The notes: generated from the sequence alone by a model not told the origin. A stretch of 64,000 nucleotides of DNA from RPQJ01 sp963726665 (GCA_963726665.1 CAVSDW010000019.1:62001-126000); one strand, 5' to 3'. Numbered from the stretch's first letter, positions 1-8,861 are shown. Made by a program: numbers and translations.

Positions 1-361
1 GTCGACGTCGCAGTGCAACCCGGTCGGCTCGTCTGCTCCGATTTTGACGTACTGGCCGGTGTCACGGCGGATGCCCCGCATTTCTTCACGGCCGGGCCCC
101 GCTTCACGTTTGCGAAAGAGATTGCGTCAGGCCGGCTGCGCGTGCTGGAAACCAAGGTGCCGCAGAAGCACCTCGTCCAGCTGCATACCAATCGAAGCGC
201 CTATCCGCTGCCGGCTGTCGGCCTGGTGCAAGGAGATGGTGCGTCAGGTCTGCGCGGAGTTCGCGCACCAGCATTCCCTGACCGCGCCTGCGGCCGTTCA
301 GGCCCAGAACGCGACGACCCGCTGCACGACCCAGAACGCGGCCGTCGCGCCGATGAGATAG
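1..361 (+). pseudogene. LysR-type regulator, C-terminal fragment (partial, frame break)
   Basis: The frame is open from the window edge. Its residues resemble the end of a LysR substrate-binding domain, with EIASGRLRVLE followed by LHTNRSAYPLPAVGLVQ. Near 228-236 the sensible reading moves to another frame, continuing as EMVRQVCAEFAHQHSL to a stop at 361. Rejoining the two frames gives a smooth C-terminus, so one base has probably been gained or lost. The last 60 bases overlap the end of the convergent HupE-like gene. The DNA-binding half lies outside the window, so the family call rests only on the C-terminal pattern. Confidence 0.45.
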
Positions 362-1320
362 GCGACCGGCGTGCGGATCAGGTCCTCCGTGTGCCATGGT
401 CCGCGCTCCCCGGTGCGGTGCCGGGCGATCAGCCGACCGACGAGCGACAGTACGGCGACCACGGCCGCGATGAAGACCAACTGGCCCGCCTCGACGCCGA
501 CGTTGAAGAAAAGCAGCGCCACCGGGATGTCCTGCTCCGGCAATCCGATCGAGCGCAGGGCTCCGGCGAAACCGAATCCGTGCAGCAGCCCGAAGACGAA
601 TGCCACGACCCAGGGTGCGCGCGCGGTGAGCCCTGGCCTGCCTTGCGCGGCGTGCAGGATCTCGGCGGCGACGAACACGACGCTGAGCGCGATCGTGGCC
701 TCGACCGGCGCCTGCGAGACGTGCACGAGCCCGAGGGTCGCTGCGGCCAGCGTGATGCTGTGCGCGACCGTGAACGCGGTCACCGTGGCGATCAGGCGCT
801 TCCAGTTGCCGACCAGGAACAACAGGCCGAGCACGAACAGCAGGTGATCGACGCCGAGCAGGATGTGCTCGACGCCGAGCGCGAAATAGGTCTTCGCGAC
901 CTCGAACCTGCTCGGCGCCGCGGTCACCTCGAAAGTGGGCGATTCGGGCGTCAGGCGCGTGGTCTGTGACGTGCCGTCGAGGCGCTCGACGCGCGCCAGC
1001 ACGTCGGTGCGCGTGGCGCTCAGGCCGTCGATCGTGACCACTTTTCCGGTCAGGCCGCCGGGGCAGGTCGCGCGGAAGCGCTCCACGAAGGCCCCGCCCA
1101 CCATCGCGCCGGAGCTCGGGGCACCCGTGCAGTCCTTCGGCAGGCGAACGTACATCCCGAGTCGGAACTCGCCGCTGGCCGGGACCTTCCACAGCACATC
1201 GTAGGAGCCCGCCTTGAACTCGCGGATCTCGAGATAACCCGGCCGGACTTCGTGCGCGGCAGCCCTCCCCGCAAGGCATGCGAGGCAGGCGAGCAGCGCG
1301 AGTCGCAGCAGGCGCGTCAC
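298..1320 (-). CDS. HupE/UreJ family integral membrane protein
   Basis: 340-residue protein with a signal peptide (LALLACLACLAGRAAA), a periplasmic domain of about 120 residues, then six or so hydrophobic segments. The membrane part carries the HupE/UreJ signature: GVEHILLGVDHLLF (a His-x-x-x-Gly-x-Asp-His pattern) and later LLHGFGFAG. Relatives are linked to nickel or cobalt transport, but this subfamily with a long N-terminal domain is poorly characterised. No urease or hydrogenase genes are near, so a nickel role is only a guess. Its ATG overlaps the stop of the upstream PpiC-like gene by four bases, which implies translational coupling. Confidence 0.8.
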   Translation of the reverse strand: MTRLLRLALLACLACLAGRAAAHEVRPGYLEIREFKAGSYDVLWKVPASGEFRLGMYVRLPKDCTGAPSSGAMVGGAFVERFRATCPGGLTGKVVTIDGLSATRTDVLARVERLDGTSQTTRLTPESPTFEVTAAPSRFEVAKTYFALGVEHILLGVDHLLFVLGLLFLVGNWKRLIATVTAFTVAHSITLAAATLGLVHVSQAPVEATIALSVVFVAAEILHAAQGRPGLTARAPWVVAFVFGLLHGFGFAGALRSIGLPEQDIPVALLFFNVGVEAGQLVFIAAVVAVLSLVGRLIARHRTGERGPWHTEDLIRTPVAYLIGATAAFWVVQRVVAFWA

Positions 1321-2216
1321 GGCTTCGCAGCAGGCGCGGGCGGCGCAGTGGCCGGAGCCTGCGCCAGCAACTTGCCAAGCTCGCCCTCGTAGCGGACTTC
1401 ATACTTGCCGCGCAGCGAATCGTAGAAGGCATCGTTCACCTGCTGGCGCTGCGCCGCCTGCCACTCGCGCAGGACCGACGGCCGGATCTCCGCGAGTGTC
1501 GGCTGCTTCGCCGGCGTCCGCGCTGCGACCCGCACCAGGTGCAGGCCGTAGGCCGATTCGAAGGGACCGGTCCACTGTCCGAGCGGCGCGCTCTCCACAT
1601 CGGCCGAGAACGCTTCGCCGAAGGTGTTGGAAATTTCCTGCGGTGTGGCGCGTTCCATGGACGGCGGCAGCATCGTCGGGTCGCCGGCCTCCGCCGGATC
1701 GGCGGGGCCCCTGCCCGACTGCAGTTCCGCCAGCAGCTTTTCGGCATCGCTTCGCGCGACGTTCCCACGGCGATCGGTGCTGAGGAACACCTGCTGGAAC
1801 GAAAGCATCGGCGCCGCCACGAACTTGTCGGCGTGTGCGTCGAGGAACTGCTGAAGCTCGGCTTCGGTCGGCTGGCGCGACTCGGCCACGTCCTCCGAGA
1901 CGAACTCCATCTTCTGGCGGAGGCGACGGCGGATCACCGTGTCGTCACGGTCGAGGCCGATCGCGATCGACTCGCGATAGAACACCTCTTCCTTCACGTA
2001 ATCGTCGACGAGTCCCCGCAGCTCCTGTGCCGACGGGGGCCGCATCCAGGTCTTCGCGAAATTCTCGGCCAGGGCCTCGGCCCGGGCCTCGGTCACCACG
2101 ATCTCACCCGGCGCGACGGTCTCCCCGCCCCTCACCCAGTGGTAGAGGAGGAACAAGCCTGCGCCGAGCAGGAGAAAGTGCAGCAGCGGCTCGCGCAGCC
2201 AGTTTCGCTTCGTCAT
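1317..2216 (-). CDS. Membrane-anchored PpiC-type peptidyl-prolyl isomerase
   Basis: 299 residues. An N-terminal hydrophobic stretch (LLHFLLLGAGLFLLYHW) should anchor it in the inner membrane facing the periplasm. A SurA/PrsA-like chaperone region follows, then a parvulin (PpiC) domain around residues 135-245, recognisable by FQQVFLS, FSADVESAPLGQWTGPFES and YGLHLVRV. The C-terminus is Ala/Pro-rich. It probably helps fold secreted or membrane proteins. The four-base overlap with the HupE-like gene suggests that protein, or its cargo, is a client; this is inference. Confidence 0.8.
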   Translation of the reverse strand: MTKRNWLREPLLHFLLLGAGLFLLYHWVRGGETVAPGEIVVTEARAEALAENFAKTWMRPPSAQELRGLVDDYVKEEVFYRESIAIGLDRDDTVIRRRLRQKMEFVSEDVAESRQPTEAELQQFLDAHADKFVAAPMLSFQQVFLSTDRRGNVARSDAEKLLAELQSGRGPADPAEAGDPTMLPPSMERATPQEISNTFGEAFSADVESAPLGQWTGPFESAYGLHLVRVAARTPAKQPTLAEIRPSVLREWQAAQRQQVNDAFYDSLRGKYEVRYEGELGKLLAQAPATAPPAPAAKP

Positions 2217-2274
2217 GGCGGCGCATTAGACCAGCGCCGCAGTGCCGATGGAAGCGCGGCCGCTGCGGTACGGC

Positions 2275-2373
2275 TCAAGCCTTGCGCTTTTCCTTCTTCG
2301 CCGCGCGCTTCTCTTCCTTGGTTTTCTGCGGCTTTTTCTTGCCTTCTTTCTTCTGGTTCATGCCCTTGCTCAT
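2275..2373 (-). CDS. Small lysine-rich protein (32 residues)
   Basis: ATG at 2373 is preceded by a good ribosome-binding site (GAAGGAGAATCCC). The product starts MSKGMNQKKEGKKKPQ and ends AAKKEKRKA; more than a third of its residues are lysine. Similar tiny basic proteins starting MSKG and rich in KK pairs occur in many Proteobacteria with no known function. It lies between the aldo/keto reductase and the PpiC gene on the same strand. It could bind nucleic acid or be a ribosome-associated peptide, but nothing here proves that. Confidence 0.6.
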   Translation of the reverse strand: MSKGMNQKKEGKKKPQKTKEEKRAAKKEKRKA

Positions 2374-2397
2374 GGGATTCTCCTTCGCTTGTATCAG

Positions 2398-3237
2398 TCA
2401 GCCAATCTCGGAAAGCTCTGCCGGCGTGAACCGCAGTGAAGCAGCCGCCGCGTTGTCTGCCAGGTGCTCGACGCTCGACGTGCCGGGGATGGGCAGCATC
2501 GCTTCGGATCGCGCGAGCAGCCATGCGGTCGCGGCCTGGGAAAACGACACGCCTCGCCGCACGGCCCAGCGCTCGAGCGCGGCGCGTGCCCGGGCGTCCC
2601 CGTCGCGGGGAGCCTGCGACAGCGGCGACCAGGGAATGAACGCAAGGCCGTCGCGCTCGCAGACGGCCAGCACGGTATCGGACGAACGGTCGGAGACGTT
2701 GTAACGGTTCTGGACCGACACGACCTCGACGATCCTGCGTGCCCTCGCGAGTTCGTCGGCATCGAAGTTGGACACGCCGACATGGCGGATCAGGCCTTCG
2801 GCCTGCAGCCTCGCGATCTCGCCGAGCGACTCTTCCAGTGGCACCTTCGGATCGATCGTGTGGAGCTGGTACAGGTCGATGCGCTCGAGCCGAAGGCGCC
2901 GGAGACTCGCGAGGCAGGCCTCGCGCAAGTGCGTCGGCCGCCCGTCCGGCACCCATTTTTCCGCAGCGGGCCGCACGATGCCGCCCTTGGTCGCGATCAC
3001 GAGGCCCTCCGGGTACGGATACAGCGCCTCGGCGATCAGCCGCTCGCTCACCTCGGGGCCATACGAGTCCGCGGTGTCGATGAAGTCGATGCCGAGTTCG
3101 ATCACGCGCCTCAGCAGGCGGCGGGCTCCGGACGGGTCGGGCGGGTCGCCCCAGATTCCCGGGCCGGCGACGCGCATCGCGCCGAAGCCGAGACGGTTGA
3201 CCGTGAGGTCGCCGCCGATCGTGATCGTCTTTGCCAT
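2398..3237 (-). CDS. Aldo/keto reductase
   Basis: 279 residues from ATG at 3237; an in-frame ATG 36 bases upstream is less likely because the family normally begins close to the TITIGGDLTVNRLGFGAMR strand. This is a TIM-barrel NADPH-dependent reductase. The catalytic tetrad is visible: Asp and Tyr in DFIDTADSYG, Lys in VIATKGG and His in YQLHTIDP. The coenzyme-binding end appears as IPGTSSVEHLADN. The pattern resembles the bacterial oxidoreductases that reduce aldehydes or ketones; the substrate cannot be inferred. It stands alone between modC and the Lys-rich gene. Confidence 0.9.
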   Translation of the reverse strand: MAKTITIGGDLTVNRLGFGAMRVAGPGIWGDPPDPSGARRLLRRVIELGIDFIDTADSYGPEVSERLIAEALYPYPEGLVIATKGGIVRPAAEKWVPDGRPTHLREACLASLRRLRLERIDLYQLHTIDPKVPLEESLGEIARLQAEGLIRHVGVSNFDADELARARRIVEVVSVQNRYNVSDRSSDTVLAVCERDGLAFIPWSPLSQAPRDGDARARAALERWAVRRGVSFSQAATAWLLARSEAMLPIPGTSSVEHLADNAAAASLRFTPAELSEIG

Positions 3238-3280
3238 GGCTCGAATATACAGCGCGCCGTGCGGCAACCGCACTCCGGAG

Positions 3281-4366
3281 TCAGCGCACGATCGCCGCGC
3301 TCTTCACCAGCGCCCACACCGGCAGGCCCGGAGCGAGACCAAGCTCCGCGACGGACCGTCGCGTGACCCTCGAGAGCAGGAGGCACCGGCCCGCCGCCAC
3401 GCGCACCAGTGCCTGCGACGGAGAATCCGGCGCCTCGGCCACGTCGAGCACGCGGCCCTCGAGGACGTTCAGCACGCTGATCATCTCGGGCCGACGCAGT
3501 GCGAGACTCACGTCGCGCGCATGTATGCAGACCCGGACCGTGCGGCCGGGCGCAGTGGCCGGGCTCGCGGCGATCCACAGTTCACCGCCGTCGAAGCCGA
3601 CTCGCGCCAGACCGTGGTCCGCGTCCACCGACTCGACCCGGCCATCGATCACGCTGCCCGCGCCTTCCGCCTGCGCAAAAGGCAGGCGCGGGTCGCTCAT
3701 GACCTCCTGCGCCGGCCCGTCCGCGGCGATGCGGCCCGCATCCAGCCAGATCATGCGGTCCGAGAGGCGGGCAGCTTCGCGCAGGTCGTGGCTGACGTAC
3801 AGGCACGGAATCGGCAGCGACGCGAGCACGCGCTCCAGCACGTCCTGGACCTCCGACGTGCCGGCCTCGTCGAGCGCAGACACCGGCTCGTCGAGAAGCA
3901 GCAATTGCGGACGGCCGAGCAACGCCCGCGCAATGGCCACGCGCTGGCGCTCGCCACCGGACAGGTCGTGCACACGCCTGTCGAGCAGCGGGGTGATGCC
4001 GAGGTCGGCGGCCACGCGACCGGGATCCGAGGCACCGGCCCGTGCACCTGCGCGCCGCGAGCCATATTCGAGGTTGCCTCGCACGGTGAGGTGCGGGAAG
4101 AGGTGCGCCTCCTGCGTCACGTAACCGATCCCGCGAAGGTGGGTCGGCAGCTCGATGTCGCGAGCCGAGTCCAGCCAGGTCTCGCCATTCCAGGAAATCT
4201 CGCCCGCGCGCGGGCGCTCGAGGCCTGCGATGCACCGGAGCAGCGTCGTCTTGCCGGATCCCGACGGGCCGGACAGCGTGGTCACGCCGCGCCCGTCGAG
4301 CTCGAACGCCACCTCGAGCACGAACTCGCCGCGCCGCTGCGAAAGTCGAACGTCGAGCCTCGTCAC
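3281..4366 (-). CDS. modC: Molybdate ABC transporter ATP-binding protein
   Basis: 361 residues from GTG at 4366, which overlaps the modB stop (GTGA). ABC ATPase motifs are all present: Walker A GPSGSGKTT, signature LSGGERQR, Walker B LLLLDEP and the switch His in YVSHDLREA. The last 70 residues (SVLNVLEGRVLDV to WALVKSAAIVR) form a TOBE/Mop domain, typical of ModC, which binds oxyanion. It powers molybdate uptake together with ModB and ModA encoded just upstream. The open frame continues further upstream, but those residues are out-of-frame readings of modB and modA. Confidence 0.92.
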   Translation of the reverse strand: MTRLDVRLSQRRGEFVLEVAFELDGRGVTTLSGPSGSGKTTLLRCIAGLERPRAGEISWNGETWLDSARDIELPTHLRGIGYVTQEAHLFPHLTVRGNLEYGSRRAGARAGASDPGRVAADLGITPLLDRRVHDLSGGERQRVAIARALLGRPQLLLLDEPVSALDEAGTSEVQDVLERVLASLPIPCLYVSHDLREAARLSDRMIWLDAGRIAADGPAQEVMSDPRLPFAQAEGAGSVIDGRVESVDADHGLARVGFDGGELWIAASPATAPGRTVRVCIHARDVSLALRRPEMISVLNVLEGRVLDVAEAPDSPSQALVRVAAGRCLLLSRVTRRSVAELGLAPGLPVWALVKSAAIVR

Positions 4367-5028
4367 GGCCGCACCGGCACGCGCGAGCGGCGCGACCAGT
4401 GGAGCGCGAACAGCACCGCGAAGGAAAACGCCACCAGTCCGAGCGAATACGCCTGCGCGGCGCGGTAATCGAGCTGCTCGACGCGATCGTAGATCGCGAT
4501 GGACAGCACCTGCGTCTCGCCCGGGATGTTGCCGCCGATCATGAGCACGACGCCGAACTCGCCGAGGGTGTGCGCGAAGCCGAGCACGGAGGCCGTGACG
4601 AATCCGGTGGCCGCCAGCGGCAGCGCGACGCTGAAGAAGCGGTCGAGCGGGCCCGCACCCAGCATCGCCGCCGCCTCGAGCTGCCCGCGCGGGATCGCCT
4701 CGAAGGCGTCCTTGATCGGGTTGACGACGAACGGGGCCGAGAACACCACCGAGCCGATCACGAGGCCGGTGAAGCTGAAGACGACGCGCAGGTCGAGGAA
4801 CTGCAGCAGCGGAGCGAGCGGCCCGCGCGGCCCGAGCAGCAGCAGGAGGTAGAAACCGAGCACCGTCGGCGGCAGCACCAGCGGCAGGGTCACCAGCGCC
4901 TCGACCAGCGGCCTCGCCGCCGAGCGCGTGCGCGCGAGCCACCACGCGAGCGGTGTGCCGACGACCAGGAGGACCAGCGTGGTCGTGAGCGCGAGCCGCA
5001 GGCTCAACCAGAAAGGCATCAGGTCCAT
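4363..5028 (-). CDS. modB: Molybdate ABC transporter permease
   Basis: 221 residues with five or six membrane segments. The permease EAA loop that contacts the ATPase is seen as EAAAMLGAGPLDRFFSVALP, and the typical ModB run VLMIGGNIPGETQVLSIAIYD follows. It forms the inner-membrane channel for molybdate (or tungstate). The gene sits 27 bases after modA and overlaps modC by four bases, so the three form one operon in the order modA-modB-modC. Confidence 0.92.
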   Translation of the reverse strand: MDLMPFWLSLRLALTTTLVLLVVGTPLAWWLARTRSAARPLVEALVTLPLVLPPTVLGFYLLLLLGPRGPLAPLLQFLDLRVVFSFTGLVIGSVVFSAPFVVNPIKDAFEAIPRGQLEAAAMLGAGPLDRFFSVALPLAATGFVTASVLGFAHTLGEFGVVLMIGGNIPGETQVLSIAIYDRVEQLDYRAAQAYSLGLVAFSFAVLFALHWSRRSRVPVRP

Positions 5029-5055
5029 GGCGCCACGCGTCCTCTCGATCGCCGG

Positions 5056-5856
5056 TCAGCGCGGGGGCACGACGTATCCCGCCGCCCGGATGATGCGCCC
5101 GGCCGCGTCCGAGTGCAGGAATTCGAGCAGGTCGCGAGCGTCGGCGTTCGATGCAGCCTGCTTCAGGAGCACGACCTGCTGCTCGATCGGACCGTGCAGC
5201 GACGGATCCACCTCGACGACCTCGTGCGCGATGCTCGTTCCGGACGACGACTGGTATTCCAGCACTTGCGACAGGGCGACGAATCCGGCATCCGCCGCGC
5301 CGCTCGCGACGAACTGGAAGGCCTGGGCCGCGTTTTCGCCCTGCACGATCCGGAGACCTGCGCCTGTATCGATGCCGAGTGCGCGCAGTGTCTCGAGCGC
5401 CGCGGCCCCGTAGGGCGCCGCGGCAGGTTTCGCGATCGCAAGCGTACGGACGGAGTCGCCGGACAGGATCGACTTCAGGTCCTCGTCGCCGCGACGCACG
5501 GGGGCCCACAGCACCAGCCGCCCGATCGCGTACGTGAAGCGGGTACCGGCCACCGCAAGACCCTCGACCTCCAGCCGCTGCGCACGAATGAGATCGGCAG
5601 AGAAGAAGAGGTCGAACGGCGCGCCTTGCGCGACCTGCGACGCGAGCAGCCCGCTCGCACCGGGCGTCAGCACGCACCGTCCGGGGCGGGTGGCGAAGAA
5701 CTCGCGGCAGATTCGCTCGGCGGACTGCGAGAAGTTCGACGCGACGGCAACACGGAGTTCGTGAGATTCCCCGGCAGCCCATGCGCTGCGCCCGGGCGAC
5801 ACGCCGAGCAGCAGCAGGCTCGCGCAGAGCGCGCCCCACCTGACCGGACGATCCAT
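5056..5856 (-). CDS. modA: Molybdate-binding periplasmic protein
   Basis: 266 residues from ATG at 5856, chosen because a signal peptide follows directly (ALCASLLLLGVSPGRSAWA). The mature protein has the ModA pattern: LRVAVASNFSQSAERI, GASGLLASQVAQGAPFDLF with FSAD, then YAIGRLVLWAP and GENAAQAFQFVASGAADAGF. It captures molybdate in the periplasm for ModBC. No modE regulator gene and no clear ModE box were seen nearby. A GTGA-N6-TCAC palindrome lies about 90 bases upstream of the start. Confidence 0.9.
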   Translation of the reverse strand: MDRPVRWGALCASLLLLGVSPGRSAWAAGESHELRVAVASNFSQSAERICREFFATRPGRCVLTPGASGLLASQVAQGAPFDLFFSADLIRAQRLEVEGLAVAGTRFTYAIGRLVLWAPVRRGDEDLKSILSGDSVRTLAIAKPAAAPYGAAALETLRALGIDTGAGLRIVQGENAAQAFQFVASGAADAGFVALSQVLEYQSSSGTSIAHEVVEVDPSLHGPIEQQVVLLKQAASNADARDLLEFLHSDAAGRIIRAAGYVVPPR

Positions 5857-5946
5857 TCGAGTCGCCAAGCTGCAGCCCTCCCCGCGGGGCCTCATCTTAT
5901 GTGATTGCGCGTCGAGCAAGGAACGCGCAACCGGCGTCGAGTTTTC

Positions 5947-5960
5947 GTGACGCGCGTCAC
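5947..5960. promoter_or_regulatory. Perfect GTGA-N6-TCAC palindrome, candidate CRP/Clp-family site
   Basis: The 14 bases GTGACGCGCGTCAC are a perfect palindrome in the divergent region between modA and the glycine-zipper gene. The half-sites match the core of CRP, Vfr and Clp operators (GTGA-N6-TCAC), although the outer T and A of the full consensus are missing. It could control either gene. In GC-rich DNA such a palindrome can also arise by chance. Confidence 0.35.
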
Positions 5961-6050
5961 CATCCCCGGCAATGGCGGGGCGGCGCGCGCGCGCGTGGCC
6001 TAGCTTGACTGCGTGGCCGCCGCGCGCGGCCTCGTGGCAAGGAGACCTGC

Positions 6051-6668
6051 ATGAACGTCTCGAACCCCAGGGCTCGCCAACCCTCGGAACGACGCCGCTC
6101 CCTCGGCGCACTCCTGGCGGTCACCCTGTTGCCCTCGGTGGCCCTCGCGACACCACCCCCGTGGGCGCCCGCGCACGGCTGGCGCGCGAAGAACGATCCG
6201 ACCTACGCCGGCTACAGCGGACGCAGCTGGGATCACGACTACGGCGTTCAATCCGGCCGCTGCGATCGCGCGGAGGTCGGTGCCCTGCTCGGCGGCATCG
6301 CCGGCGCCGCGATTGGCGCCGAAGCGGGCAAGGACGGCGGCCGGGCCGTCGCGGTCGCCATCGGCACGGTGATCGGCGCCGCCATCGGCGCGGAAATAGG
6401 TCGCCGCATGGACAACACCGATCGCGCATGCACCGGCCACGCCCTGGAACTCGCGAGCCCGGGCCGCAGCGTCACCTGGCGCAACCCGGCGAGCGGCATC
6501 ACCTACCAGCTCACTCCGGCCGAGCATCCGTACTCGAACGACGGCTGCCGAAAATTCCGCCTCATCGCGACGGGATCCTTCGGGCTGAGCGAGGGGCGGG
6601 CGACGGCCTGCACGGGCGCCGACGGCGTGTGGAAGCTGGCGCCGGAGGCGACGCTGTCTCAGCGCTGA
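6051..6668 (+). CDS. Glycine-zipper surface/outer-membrane protein
   Basis: 205 residues with ATG behind a strong ribosome-binding site (AAGGAGACCTGC). A signal peptide ends near VALATPPPW. Residues 75-118 hold a glycine zipper 2TM pattern (GALLGGIAGAAIGAEAG, then AIGTVIGAAIGAEIGRRM), as in SlyB/Rickettsia 17-kDa-antigen-like envelope proteins. The C-terminal part has the order GRSVTWRNPASGITYQLTP, then YSNDGCRKFRL, typical of the RT0821/Lpp0805 surface-antigen family. It probably has a structural envelope role. It is transcribed divergently from modA. Confidence 0.75.
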   Translation: MNVSNPRARQPSERRRSLGALLAVTLLPSVALATPPPWAPAHGWRAKNDPTYAGYSGRSWDHDYGVQSGRCDRAEVGALLGGIAGAAIGAEAGKDGGRAVAVAIGTVIGAAIGAEIGRRMDNTDRACTGHALELASPGRSVTWRNPASGITYQLTPAEHPYSNDGCRKFRLIATGSFGLSEGRATACTGADGVWKLAPEATLSQR

Positions 6669-6684
6669 ACGTGCTCCGCGGCGC

Positions 6685-6704
6685 GGGGGCTGTCATCGGC
6701 CCCC
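6685..6704. terminator. GGGGGC/GCCCCC hairpin between convergent genes
   Basis: A six-base-pair GC stem with an eight-base loop sits between the converging glycine-zipper and M13 peptidase genes. There is no T-run, so an intrinsic terminator is only possible, not shown. Confidence 0.25.
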
Positions 6705-6721
6705 ACGCCGTGATCCAGCCC

Positions 6722-8821
6722 TCACCAGATGACGACCAGTGCGTCGCCTTTGCGCAGCATCGGATCGCCGGGCTTGCAGTCGAAAGCCGTCGCGAACGCC
6801 GGCACGTTGGTCGGCGGTGCATTCGCGCGTACCCGCGGCGGCGAGTGCGGATCCGACGCCACCAGCACCCTCGCCCGCTCGGCGGTCTGCTGGGAGCGCC
6901 AGGTGGTGGACCAGCCATAAAAGAAACGCTGGTCGCGCGTCATTCCATCGATCATCGGGTCGGGCTTTCCGGCACTGGCAAGTCCCATCGCGTCGTAGGC
7001 CACGCTCAAGCCGCCAAGGTCGGCGATATTCTCGCCGAGCGTCAGGTTGCCGTTGACCTTCAGGCCCGGTAGCGCCTCATAGGCGTCGTACTGTTTGACC
7101 AGCCGTGCTGTCAGCTTGCGAAACTGCGCCGCGTCGACGTCGGACCACCACTGCTCGAAGTTGCCGTCGGGGCCGAAGCGCGAGCCCTGGTCGTCGAAGC
7201 CGTGGGTCATCTCGTGGCCGATCACCGCACCGATCGCGCCGTAGTTGAGCGGATCGTCCACCGAGGGATCGAAGAACGGCGGCTGCAGGATCGCGGCCGG
7301 AAACACGATTTCGTTCTGCAGCGGGTTGTAATACGCGTTCACCGTCTGCGGGGTCATGTCCCACTCGGTCCGGTCGACGGGCTGGCCGACCTTGCCGAGC
7401 TCCCAGCGGTAGTTGAATGCGCGCGCGGCGTAGACGTTGCCGAGGTAGTCCTCGCCGCTGGTCGCAAGCCCGCTCCAGTCGCGCCACTTGTCCGGATAGC
7501 CCACCTTGGGCGTGAAGGTCGCGAGTTTCGCGAGCGCTTTCTTCTTGGTCTCGTCCGTCATCCAGGCCAGGTTCTCGATGCGAACCTTGAGCGAGGCGGC
7601 AAGATTTCCGACGAGCCGCTCCATGGCCTCCTTCGACGACGGCGGGAAGGCCACCTTTACGTAGAGCTGTCCCATCGCTTCGCCGACTCCGTCCTCGACC
7701 GCGCCGAGCACGCGCTTCCAGCGTGCCTGGATCTCCTTCTGGCCGAGCAGCGTCCTGTCGTGGAACTCGAAATGCTCCGTCGCGAACGCGTCGCTCAGGT
7801 AGGGCGACGCGTCATCCACCAGGTGGTAACGCAGGTAGCTCTTCCACTCGGCGACCGGCACCGTGCCGATCATCGTGCTGACTTCCTTGTGGAAGGATGG
7901 CACCGACAGCGAGAACATCGCCGGCGTCGCGATGCCCTGGGACTCGAAGAACGCGGTCCATGGGAAGTTCGGCGCCAGTTCGTCCGCCTTCGCGGGCGCC
8001 ACCGGGTTGTAGTAGAGCTCGACGTCCCGCGACAGGTCCTCCTGCGACTTCGAGGCGCGCGCGAGGCGCGTCTCGAATGCCAGCACGGCCGTCGCCTGCG
8101 TGGCGGCGTCCGTCGCGGCGACACCGGACAACTCCAGCACCTTCGCTACGTGCTTCTGGTAGGCCTCGCGGATCGACTTCTTGTCGGCGTCGAAGTAGTA
8201 GGTCTTGTCCGGCAGCCCAAGGCCTCCCTGCACCGCGTACGCGATGTTCGTCTTCGAGTCCTTGAAATCAGCCTCCGGGCCGAACGAAAACAACGGATTC
8301 AGTCCTTCCGCCGCGACCTTTCGCAGGTACGCGGAGACGGCCGTCCCGTCGGCGAGCCCGTCGATCTCGGCCAGGCGCGTCGCGAGCGGCTTGATGCCCT
8401 GCTCGTTGACGCGCGCCTGGTTCATGCCGGAACGCCATAGATCGCCGACGATCTTGTCGGTCCCGGTCGCGTCCGGGAGTCCCGCCACGTGCTCGGCGAT
8501 CTGGCGGCGAATGTCGAGCGAACGCTCGCGCAGGACTGATCCCGCACCCCACGAGATCTGGTCGGCCGGGATCGGGTTCGCGGCCAGCCACTTGTCGTTG
8601 GCGTGAGCTGCAAGATCCGTGCAGGCTCCAATCGAAGGGTCGAGGTCGGCACTCTGGAACCGGATTGGCGGCGTGAGCTTGCTTTCGTCCAGTGCCCAGG
8701 CTCGCGCCGGCGGTTTCGCCTCGGCCGCTGTCTGGTCGCTGGCACGCTGGCAGCCCGCCTGGGTAAGCAGGGTCGCGACGGCTACGGCAAGCACTGCGAA
8801 CTTCCTGTCTCTTGAAATCAC
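6722..8821 (-). CDS. M13-family zinc metallopeptidase (neprilysin-like)
   Basis: 699 residues from GTG at 8821, which has GGAGG seven bases upstream; the open frame extends further but without a ribosome-binding site. The N-terminus is a signal sequence ending LLTQAGCQ, probably a lipoprotein although the lipobox is not ideal. The zinc site is clear: IGHEMTHGFDDQG with the two His ligands, and the third-ligand region ENIADLGGL. NAYYNPLQNEIVFPAAILQ is the substrate-backbone motif. Bacterial M13 enzymes degrade peptides in the periplasm or at the cell surface. The end (ALVVIW) is at the expected place, so it is full length. Confidence 0.92.
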   Translation of the reverse strand: MISRDRKFAVLAVAVATLLTQAGCQRASDQTAAEAKPPARAWALDESKLTPPIRFQSADLDPSIGACTDLAAHANDKWLAANPIPADQISWGAGSVLRERSLDIRRQIAEHVAGLPDATGTDKIVGDLWRSGMNQARVNEQGIKPLATRLAEIDGLADGTAVSAYLRKVAAEGLNPLFSFGPEADFKDSKTNIAYAVQGGLGLPDKTYYFDADKKSIREAYQKHVAKVLELSGVAATDAATQATAVLAFETRLARASKSQEDLSRDVELYYNPVAPAKADELAPNFPWTAFFESQGIATPAMFSLSVPSFHKEVSTMIGTVPVAEWKSYLRYHLVDDASPYLSDAFATEHFEFHDRTLLGQKEIQARWKRVLGAVEDGVGEAMGQLYVKVAFPPSSKEAMERLVGNLAASLKVRIENLAWMTDETKKKALAKLATFTPKVGYPDKWRDWSGLATSGEDYLGNVYAARAFNYRWELGKVGQPVDRTEWDMTPQTVNAYYNPLQNEIVFPAAILQPPFFDPSVDDPLNYGAIGAVIGHEMTHGFDDQGSRFGPDGNFEQWWSDVDAAQFRKLTARLVKQYDAYEALPGLKVNGNLTLGENIADLGGLSVAYDAMGLASAGKPDPMIDGMTRDQRFFYGWSTTWRSQQTAERARVLVASDPHSPPRVRANAPPTNVPAFATAFDCKPGDPMLRKGDALVVIW

Positions 8822-8861
8822 GGTGGTCCTCCAAAGACGGGGGCGGACGGGCAAGCGCGGA

